Shown: positions 56,380 through 64,000 of the stretch, piece after piece
How the letters are laid out: each line of letters starts with the position of its first letter
Position numbering within the stretch: position 1 is the first letter of the stretch
NCBI RefSeq assembly: GCF_050947875.1
Contig: NW_027460291.1
Span: 29,697,589 to 29,761,588, forward strand
Direction: 5' to 3'
Length of the DNA: 64,000 nt
Origin: Dermacentor variabilis
Taxonomy: Eukaryota; Arthropoda; Arachnida; Ixodida; Ixodidae
Program-made: the position numbers and the translations under genes
The notes under the pieces: model-generated
Databases searched by the model: none
Told to the model about the DNA's origin: nothing
Seen by the model: the letters and a program-made list of their open reading frames with translations, nothing else

Positions 56380-56500
56380 TACGCAACCTACTATTAACAA
56401 AGCTAACTTGCTGATGAGAAACAGTTGTTAGGAACGAACATCTTATCGTGAATAAAGCACGCATTTCAGGCGCACACAACTTCCTCCTTTCGGTTCCTAA

Positions 56501-56510
56501 TTTATTTATT
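56501..56510 (-). promoter_or_regulatory. Poly-A signals of the sulfotransferase gene
   Basis: Two overlapping AATAAA hexamers on the minus strand, about 135-145 nt past the sulfotransferase stop codon. Confidence 0.6.
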
Positions 56511-56644
56511 TCGCCAAAGCAACCACGCATTGACTACAAAAGTGAAGGCTTTTGTGTGGACTAGTGTCGCATTTCGCCCCCTAATTTTTCACGTCCAACA
56601 CCGAATGCAACCGGTCTCAAACAAAACACACGGCCACTGCCATT

Positions 56645-57535
56645 TCACGCGCCTTCACGTCCCTCCATCTCCTTTGGCCAGAGCAACTCGGCGCCCGAAC
56701 CAGCCAATTTGCGTGCGAACTTGCTCTGCAGCCTTTCGTTCTGATCCTCGGTGAGGTAGTTGCGCCAGTCTCCCACGCGACCGCGGCGTATGAAAGCCGG
56801 CATGTTTTCCGGTCTGGTGCTGGCCCACTGCTCGGGACGCTGCGCCTTCATTGTGTCGAAGCTCGCTGCGGCCACAAGAGAACCCAAGTCGGGAGCCTTC
56901 CAGTCGGCGGGGAAGCACGGCCTGACGTGTTCAACGAGCCTACCGACCTCTTGCAGGGTTTTTTCCATTAGGTCTTCATAAGTCAGTAGAAGCACGTTCT
57001 CCTTGCTCCGATGGTGCCAAAGTGACAGCAGGTGGTCGTGGTAGTCGGCGGAGTCCACTTGGCCTTCCAGGAAAGCCTCGAAGAAATCGTCGAAGCTACC
57101 GTCCGTGAAGTGATAGTACTTTTCGAAGCCCCGTACGTGGTGGTACAGAGACACGCAAACGTCCTTTGGATTTCGCACCACACATACGTAACGGGGCTCG
57201 GCACGCCACGGCATCACATCGAACGATAGATGGGTCTTGATGGGCCTAGGCGACTTCTCCAGGGTTCCGATGCGGTTGAGGCCCCCCTTCTCGAGGAAGG
57301 GAGCGAAGCTGTCCAGTCGGCTTCCCGGAGGCACGGGTTTCATGTCATGGACGAGCAGGTACAGCATGTACTGGACCCAAGTGGTGCCTGACTTCGGGTA
57401 CGTCATCAGCAGTATGTCGTCGCAGCGTGGTTGGTAGCTGCAGGCACCTTCGAACTCTGACCACTCAAATCCGTCCCGGGGAAAGACCCAGCCCGTAGCT
57501 TCGTGACGTTTGTAGGTCGGTCGTCGAGTCTCCAT
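56645..57535 (-). CDS. Cytosolic sulfotransferase (SULT family), intact single exon
   Basis: A 296-residue open frame, the usual length for cytosolic sulfotransferases, which move sulfate from PAPS to hydroxyl or amine groups of small substrates. The 5'-phosphosulfate loop is TYPKSGTTW (residues 45-53). The probable catalytic histidine is H102 in PIKTHL. The 3'-phosphate-binding segment is YVCVVRNPKDVCVSL (R121 and S129). The C-terminal PAPS motif is RRGRVGDWRNYLT (250-262). No signal peptide or membrane segment is seen, in keeping with a soluble enzyme. The start MET at 57535 has no alternative upstream with better support, and no splice sites interrupt the frame. Poly-A signals follow about 140 nt after the stop. 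An intronless form could reflect an ancient retrocopy or a lineage-specific expansion. The substrate cannot be predicted. Confidence 0.93.
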   Translation of the reverse strand: METRRPTYKRHEATGWVFPRDGFEWSEFEGACSYQPRCDDILLMTYPKSGTTWVQYMLYLLVHDMKPVPPGSRLDSFAPFLEKGGLNRIGTLEKSPRPIKTHLSFDVMPWRAEPRYVCVVRNPKDVCVSLYHHVRGFEKYYHFTDGSFDDFFEAFLEGQVDSADYHDHLLSLWHHRSKENVLLLTYEDLMEKTLQEVGRLVEHVRPCFPADWKAPDLGSLVAAASFDTMKAQRPEQWASTRPENMPAFIRRGRVGDWRNYLTEDQNERLQSKFARKLAGSGAELLWPKEMEGREGA

Positions 57536-58640
57536 GATATGCAGAAGAGTGAGTCCTTTCCTTGGTCGGTGCCTTTTTCTTTAGGAAAACTACGCACGAC
57601 CTCGTCGCCGCGCGCCAACTAAAGCCGGCACTTCCCGGTCTGTCTCGACAGCCTCGCGACAAGCCAGACAAGCGGATCAGAGCGGACGCGGTCTCTAATT
57701 GCGGCAATGAAGATACTTCCCACTGGTTGCACAGTGCGCGAAACCGGAGAGCGCGAGGGGCGTTGCTAGCCGCCCCAGCCAACGCCTAAACACTCGAATA
57801 GGCGGTTTGTGATAACACAGCGTCAAGCGCCACCTGTTAGCTTTGGGGAAAAGCTGCGGACGCAATCGTTGTCTCCTTGTCGCTAGAGGTCTCCGCGCAT
57901 TGTCTGCTCAAACTAGCAAAATATACGGCATGCTGCCCTTCACCAGATGTTTAACGCCCTGCGGCTGATTCCAGAGTCATGTGATAGCTCGTGTTGCAAT
58001 GAGCGCATGACCGTACCAAGAAAAAAAAAAGGTTTGCCTCTAGACACGATACACGCCATAACGTAATGCGGCGGCAAGCACATAAAATAGGATGTGGGAG
58101 TGTGGGGTTTATCCGTCGTTAGAGATAAGGCGCGCTACCGCTAAGAGTTGCCTCCAAGCCGCCAGTCCAAATACCGCATTGTTGGATCAGCGTTCATAAT
58201 TCGGTCGAAGAGCCACTTCGACAGTACGTTTTATTGAATGGCAGCGGATGCCAAGGCCTGCGAACCGATGCTTTTGTCGATATTCGCCTTAGTTTGAAAC
58301 ATAAGAAATATTTGCTCTAATGACAGCGCTTCCGGTTTAAGTTTCAGTGATGTGTATCTAGCAGCAGTAATATTCGCGCAATGCGAAACTTTCTACTGGG
58401 CCGATACAATACCGTGCGTCTCTTATGTGACGCATTTTAATGATGTCGTAATAAACTGACCAAGGCTATCTATCGCTGTGACGATATAGCATAACTCATA
58501 ATATTGGATTTCAAGAAGAATTCTAAGTAATAGTAAAGAATGGAACCTTGTTTATCCGCATCATATTGGAAGACTGCAATGGGAAATGCGGTTTTCTATG
58601 TTTTTCAATAATTTTAACGTCGGGAAACGTTTCTCAATTC
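57536..58640. other. Upstream region of the sulfotransferase; otherwise nothing recognised
   Basis: A moderately CpG-rich stretch (57550-57800) just upstream of the sulfotransferase start could hold its promoter, but no TATA box is clear. Beyond it no gene or known repeat was identified. Confidence 0.4.
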
Positions 58641-58660
58641 ACGGATAAACATTCCTACAA

Positions 58661-59400
58661 ATGCAGGTCGACAACTTCTTGGTGTGGCTCCAACAGCGTC
58701 TAAAATCATTTCAACACGAAAACCAGTGTGATCATTTATTGGAAGACCATTTCTCGGCTACACCCAAAGAATGCGACTCCGCGGTGCAGCTAGAACTCAT
58801 CGAGCTGCGGTGTTCATTCAACATTGCGGTGTTATTTAACAAAAACAAAAAATGTCTCGTGATACGCCTTCAAATGGCAGTAGTTACTGTGCTTTACGGG
58901 CTACCCTCGGGTAGTAAGTATGATTTTTCGGAGTCACTAGAAAGTATCTTGCATTACCTGTGTGGCTCTGGATTACCTTTCGCGGTAATAGGGTAAGAAC
59001 AACATTGCTATGCTTTCGCTAGACGCCCAGCTAGGCAGATAACGGAGATCAAGAATTATGAAAACGCTTGTGAAAACGATATCACGGAAGTAACAGGATT
59101 GACGGCTGAAAGAGGAACTTTGCTCGATATTTATATCATGAACATGTGCTCGCCATCATGCGTTGTTGGATTACTTTCACTAGAGATAAGCAATCACTTG
59201 CCCACGTTCTGCACTTTGCTGTCGTCTCGTGGTCACTAACTGGATAATAAAATGGAAACGGCCATATTTCGTAAAATCGACGTGTGCACGTTGGAGCTAA
59301 TTCGTCACCGAGTTATTGAGGAAAACTGGGAATGCATATTTGAGGAAGTTAACCCAAACTTGGCATATAACCTATTCATCGTAAAACTAAAAAAAGTCTG
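58661..59400 (+). pseudogene. Endonuclease of LINE F
   Basis: The frame 58661-58996 ends with LHYLCGSGLPFAVIG, the start of the G-D-F-N box. After a frameshift come LTAERGTLLDIYIMNMCSPS and LSLEISNHLPTFCTLLSS, matching the L-D-I and S-D-H boxes of LINE AP-endonucleases (S-D-H has become S-N-H). DNKMETAIFRKIDV follows. Confidence 0.72.
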
Positions 59401-59869
59401 GCTTTCCTGGAGCTGCTAAAATTCTTCAAAGTAAAAAAAAAGGAAGCCATCGGTTACCAATGTATTACGTAAAAATGTTACGAAAGAAAATCACATGTCT
59501 CATGCTTTTATAAAATCGCGTGGCATTCCTATATTAATCGAGTTCAAGAAGTTAAGAAATTAGCTTGGTCGCGAGTTGAAATAGGCCAAAATGAATTATA
59601 ACGAAGATGTCTTCGGTATAGTAGGCTCAAGGAAAATCTGGGACGTGGCTAGAGGGGTGTTGGGCAGAAAGCGCACAGCAGTTATAGACAAAAACGGGCG
59701 TTCTCAGGCGCCACAATGCAGCAGCGCCAATGAACAATTATTTTGTGACTAGCTGCGATTACCACATTAGCTGTGACCGAGGTGGACGTCATCTGATGTT
59801 AAGTAATTACAGCACTGTGCAACTGCATTTTAATAAACCGTGTTACATATTGTGAAATTGAAGAAATTG

Positions 59870-60960
59870 TTAACAGTATCAAGAACAATTGAGCTGCTGC
59901 ATATGACGAAGTAAAACCCGCACCGATAAAGTATGTAGCCCACGTAATATCAGCTTCTCTTGCACATGTTATCAACCTATTTTTTACTACAGTCATTCTT
60001 CCAGATAAGTAGATTATTTCTCGCGTATCTCTTATCTTTAAAGCAGGCAACTAAAAAGAAATGTCCTGTTATCGTCCAATATATGCTCTGCGTGTTTTGG
60101 CCAAAGTAAATGAAAGCGCAATAAATGTCTAGCTGCGCAACTATTGCTTGAAAATATAATGTTATAAATTATGTCCAGTTAGGCTTAAAAAGAAACTGCT
60201 GAGCTAGCATTACTTAAAATAAAGGATCATATAATAGATAACTGTGAGAAAGAAATCATGAGCCATACCACTTTGCGAAGGTGACTGACCAACGAAGCTG
60301 TTTAGCTTACGACACACAGGTGACACAGAATTTTGTACATAGGTACGGACTCGTTTACCGTGGACAACATGACCACCGCTCCGAGGAGCCGGAGGAAGCT
60401 GGACACGCGTGACGTTTCAAAGGGGCCACGGCCACGTGAGAGCGGAAGGAAAAAGAAATACGCAAGCGCTTGGAACGCCGACAAAGAGAAGGCGTTGCGA
60501 ACGTAAACATCACCGACGCGGGTCTAAGTGTAGCATTCCTTCTTATCAGCCTAATATAAGATGCCGGTTGTGTTTGGACCCAACATATGTAACTTATTTT
60601 TGCAAGTTTGCGGAGTGCTTGAAGCCTGCTTTCCCTCCGGCGTGAGGCGTCCCGGTATTGCACTATCGTCGCGATCGGCAGCCCACGGCATTTGGTCTAC
60701 GAACATCGATCCGCTGGAAACTTGCCATATACAGCTTGGCTGTAAAAGGTTATACACAGTTGCACTCTTTACTGCCCTACGCAAAGCGTTTGACACCGTG
60801 TGTCATAACGTACGTTCCTTTAGGCAAACTAAGCTCATGTCGTATACAGGCATTGCAGGTGACTTGTTGCAAAGCTACTTAACCAGTCGGTACCAATACA
60901 TGGAATCAATAAGGAGACACTAGCCTACGTTGACGTGAAAAAAGGAGTTCTGTAGGGCTC
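59870..60960 (+). pseudogene. Reverse transcriptase fragments of LINE F
   Basis: PAPIKYVAHVISASLAHVIN then ISRVSLIFKAGN and MSCYRPIYALRVLAKVNESA form the finger region with several stops. Motif A is LFTALRKAFDTVCHNV, where the catalytic D is replaced by A. It is followed by GIAGDLLQSYLTSRYQYM and a remnant of motif B (GVL-stop-GSIW). Loss of the motif A aspartate makes it catalytically dead. Confidence 0.78.
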
Positions 60961-60974
60961 CATTTGGGTCCCCT

Positions 60975-61200
60975 CCACTGGCGTAGCCATAAATTTCGTA
61001 TCGTGGGGGGGGGGGGGGGGCTCACTTTGCAGCTCGGACTCCTCCTTACAGAAATTGTCGAAGGATCAAATACATTAAACACTAATAATACCTGCGTTGC
61101 CATTGGCAAAGATGCTGCAAACAAATTCTTTGTAATTTTCATAAAACAATATACTCGTACGACTCAAAAATTGTCCCCGAAATAACTTAACTTATATAAA
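60975..61200 (+). mobile_element. Unclassified repeat starting CACTGGCGTAGCCA, with G16 run
   Basis: CTCCACTGGCGTAGCCATAA followed by a run of 16 G (61005-61020) cuts off LINE F. From memory, a TGGCGTAGCCA start followed by poly-G is common in tick DNA, but the element class and right end could not be set. Confidence 0.4.
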
Positions 61201-61433
61201 TGCTTCTATGTTTTCTGTATATTTAATAAATAGAGCAAATATCACACGAACTTTAGAACTATATCTGTTTGAAACCAGCAAATCAGTGCATACCGCTGAT
61301 ATGAAACATGTAAAGGCCAGGAAATGAACAAGTTGAAGAGAAATATTTTAATAAAACTTTGTTAGCCTCCCTGTCTTTCACTCAATTGCATCTCTCTGTC
61401 ATTCAAGAACCTTGTTTACGTATTTGTACACAT

Positions 61434-61805
61434 TTATTTATTTATATATTTATTTACAGTACCTTCAGTGTAAGTATACATGATAGCGAGGAGAGGCTAC
61501 ATAAACGAGGCAAAATGATATACAGAAAAGGCACAGTATAAGTAACAATGAAAAATTATGCTAGGTAATTTACACATCATAAACAAATAATAGTGGTAGT
61601 TCACCACAGAAAGCTCATGATACACTTTTCAATACACAAGTTAGGAATGATAAGTCAATACATACATAGTTAAGTTGCAAATATATTATTTATACAATAA
61701 AAAGTCACATCATATATTGAACGCAAGTTTCATGATTTAAATGTAGTTAACTAAACCATTTCTAAATTGAACAGTACTACTTATGCTAACGCTAGAACGT
61801 TATCT
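61434..61805 (-). mobile_element. Possible 3' UTR fragment of a LINE C-like element
   Basis: On the minus strand it ends in a TAAATAAATATATAAATAAATG tail (near 61460 to 61434). An AAATGATATACAG word also occurs near 29770 in the LINE C 3' end. No coding sequence remains. Confidence 0.4.
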
Positions 61806-62633
61806 AGTGAGGCGAGTCTAGCAGCGCTAAGGGAGGAATTAGAAGGCAATAAATGGGATATAATGGGCTCAGTGAAGTTAGGAGGACAAATGAAGCATAT
61901 ACAGTGCTAAAAAGTGGACACGTCCTGTGCTACCGGGGCTTAGCGGAGAGACGAGAACTAGGAGTCGGATTCCTTATGAATAAGAATATAGCTGGTAACA
62001 CACAGGAATTCTATAGCATTAAGGCGAGGGTGGCAGGTCTTGTTATAAAACTTAATAAGAGGTACAAATTGAAGGTCGTAGATGTCTACGCCCCTACATC
62101 CAGTCATGATGACCAGGAAGTCGCAAGCTTCTATGAGGACGTGGAATCGGCGATGTGTAAAGTTAAAAAAGATACACTATACTGAGGGGTGACTTCAATG
62201 CCAAGGTAGGCAAGAAGCAGGATGGAGACAAGCCAGTGGGGGAATATGGCGTAGGCACTAGGAATAGCAGGGGAGAGTTATTAGTAGACTTTGCAGAACA
62301 GAATATGGGATAATGAATACCTTCTTCCGCAAGCGGGATAGCCGAAAGTGGACGTGGAGGAGCCCGAATGACGAGACTAGAAATGAAGTAGACTTTATAG
62401 TCTCCGCTGACCCTGGCATCATACAAAATGTGGACGTGCTCGGCAAGCCGTGCTGCAGTGACCATAGGAGGGTAAGAACTCGATTTAGCCTAGACTTGAG
62501 GAGGGAACGAAAGAAACTGGTACATAAGAAGCCGATGAATGAGTTAGTGGTAAGAGGGAAAATAGAGGGATTCTGTATCAAGCTACAGAACCGGTATTCG
62601 GCTTTAACTCAGAAAGAGGACCTTAGTGTTTAA
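61806..62633 (+). pseudogene. Endonuclease of the RTE-like LINE
   Basis: The frame 61853-62185 has GLSEVRRTNEAYTVLKSGHV, ERRELGVGFLMNKNIAG and VVDVYAPTSSHDDQEVASFY, the E, G-V-G-F and Y-A-P motifs of RTE endonucleases. A frameshift near 62175 leads to GDFNAKVG-like sequence. The frame 62313-62633 has NEVDFIVSADPG and KPCCSDHRRVRTRF with the catalytic S-D-H. Confidence 0.82.
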
Positions 62634-62851
62634 ACAATGAAAGACAATCTTATGGGCATCATTAAGGAGTGTGCAATAGAAGTCTGTGGTAACTTCGCTA
62701 GACAGGATACCAGTAAGCTATCGCAGGAGACGAAAGATCTGATTAGGAAACGCCAATATATGACAGCCTCTAACCTGCAGCTATAATAGAACTGTCAGAA
62801 CTTTCGAAGTTAATCAAGAAGCCTAAGACAGCTGACAGAAGGAAGTATAAC

Positions 62852-64000
62852 ATGGATAGAATTGAACATGGTCTCAGGAACGGAGGAAGCCTAAAAGCAG
62901 TGAAGAAGAAACTAGAAATTGGCCAGAATCAGATGTATGCGTTAAGAGACAAAGCCGGCAATATGATTACTAATACGGATGAGAGAGTTCATGTGGCTGA
63001 GCAGTTCTATAGAGATTTATACAGTACCAGTGGCACCCACGACGATACTGGAAGAGAGAATAGTCTAGAGGAATTTGAAGCAACGCCGGAAGAAGTAAAG
63101 AAAGCCTTGGGAGCTATGCAAAAGGGGAAGACAGCTGGGGAGGATCAGGTAACAGCAGATTTGTTGAAGGATGGTGGGCAGATTGTTCTAGGAAAGCTAG
63201 CCACCCTGTATACGCAATGCCTCATGATCTTGAACGTACGGGAATCTTGGAAGAACGCTAGCATAATCCTAATCAATAAGAAAGGAGACGCCAAAGACTT
63301 GAAAATTATAGACCGTCGGCTTACTGTCTGTTGCCTACAAAGTATTTACTAAGTCAATAGCAAATAGAATCAGGAACACTTGAGACTTCTGTCAACCAAA
63401 GGACAGGCAGGATTCCATAAAGGGTGCTCAAGAATAGACCATATTCACATTATCGATCATGTGATAAAAAAATATGCGGAATATAACCAACTCTTATATA
63501 TAGCTTTCATAGATTACGAGAGAGCGTTTGATTCAGTCGAAACCTCAGCAGTCATGGAGGCACTACGAAATCAGGGTCAGGATATAGGTGAGCCGTATGT
63601 AGCGGCTCCACAGCCACCGTAGTCCTCCCTAAAGAAAGCAACAAAATCCCAATCAAGAAAGGCGTCAGGCATGGAGATACAATCTCTCCAATGCTATCCA
63701 CAGCGTGGTTACAGGAGGCATTCAGAGACCTGGATTGGGAAGAATTTGCGATAAGAGGTAATGGAGAATACCTTAGTAATTTGCTATTCGCTGATGATAT
63801 TGCCTTGCTTAGTAACTCAGGAGAAGAATTGCAATGCATGCTGACTGACCTGGAGAGGCAAAGCAGAAGGGTGTGTCTAAAAATTATTCTACGGAAAACT
63901 AAAGCAATGTTTAACAGTCTCGGAAGAGAACAGCAGTGTACGATAGGTGGTAGCGAGGCACTGCAAGTGGTAAGGGAATGCATCTACTTAGTGCAGGTAG
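62852..64000 (+). pseudogene. Reverse transcriptase of the RTE-like LINE (partial)
   Basis: The frame 62852-63352 has KAGNMITNTDERVHVAEQFY, AMQKGKTAGEDQVTADLLKD and SIILINKKGDAKDLKIIDRR. After short frameshifts come GQAGFHKGCSRIDHIHIID and motif A LYIAFIDYERAFDSVE (about 63496-63540), then motif B KGVRHGDTISPMLSTAW (about 63660) and motif C LLFADDIALLSNSGEE (about 63780). The catalytic D and D-D are intact. The window ends in the thumb region. Confidence 0.85.

Larger units (their letters stand above)
58641..60970 (+). mobile_element. LINE F: endonuclease and RT remnants of a CR1/Jockey-like LINE
   Basis: The endonuclease part (58661 to about 59380) is followed by the RT N-terminal half (about 59870-60150) and, after unrelated-looking DNA, RT motif A (about 60770) to a damaged motif B (about 60945). 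It stops at about 60970 where another repeat starts. It is broken by many stops. Confidence 0.75.
61806..64000 (+). mobile_element. RTE-like LINE, running off the right edge
   Basis: The endonuclease (61806 to about 62480), linker and RT (62852 to the edge) lie in one orientation with few disruptions. This is the least damaged LINE in the window. RTE elements carry one long ORF with EN and RT and no RNase H, which fits what is visible. The 5' end of the endonuclease is cut at about 61806. Confidence 0.85.

Overview
The window looks like eukaryotic nuclear DNA from a hard tick (Ixodida, probably metastriate). The main reason is at least eight copies of a tRNA-derived SINE that closely matches, from memory, the Ruka-type SINE of ixodid ticks. 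Split genes, long introns, microsatellites and several retrotransposon clades agree with a large arthropod genome. No prokaryotic operons, rRNA genes, CRISPR arrays or functional tRNA genes were seen. The species cannot be named without a database search.

Host genes are few. On the minus strand, a signal-peptide exon (16449-16655) and a second exon (9657-9903) join in phase and encode the start of a phospholipase B-like (PLBD-type lysosomal) protein; their 6.5 kb intron holds a dead LINE. On the minus strand at 56645-57535 lies an intact single-exon cytosolic sulfotransferase of 296 residues. Everything else with coding signal belongs to mobile elements.

Layout: 0.4-1.7 kb, 3' end of an I-like LINE; 1.7-3.2 kb, plus-strand Ty3/gypsy gag relic; 3.7-8.1 kb, a structurally complete but mutated Ty3/gypsy element with 153/154 bp LTRs; 8.3-17 kb, the PLBD locus with LINE A; 17.9-24 kb, an I-like LINE tail and a second Ty3/gypsy element that carries a nested SINE (14 bp target duplication) and a nested hAT-like MITE; 24.7-27.6 kb, a second tRNA-SINE family and LINE B; 28.0-29.3 kb, a foldback element with 465 bp inverted arms; 29.4-33.5 kb, a gypsy 3' LTR cut by LINE C; 33.9-35.4 kb, a recombined gypsy element with mismatched LTRs; 35.4-44.8 kb, mostly unassigned DNA with SINEs, a degenerate satellite and an LTR; 44.9-46.9 kb, a TTAA-flanked DNA transposon carrying a THAP-domain ORF, inserted into a SINE; 47.5-48.0 kb, an endonuclease relic; 49.1-52.1 kb, an I-like LINE; 52.8-54.9 kb, an internally deleted LINE (E); 58.6-61 kb, LINE F; 61.8-64 kb, an RTE-like LINE running off the right edge.

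The points most worth following are: 2A-like (DxExNPGP) motifs near the start of ORF1 in three separate LINE copies; the TTAA/THAP transposon with two genes reading towards each other; the 1.3 kb foldback element; and a gypsy copy whose two LTRs share R/U5 but not U3, which points to recombination between two subfamilies. None of these is proved to be undescribed; each needs the search named in its finding.
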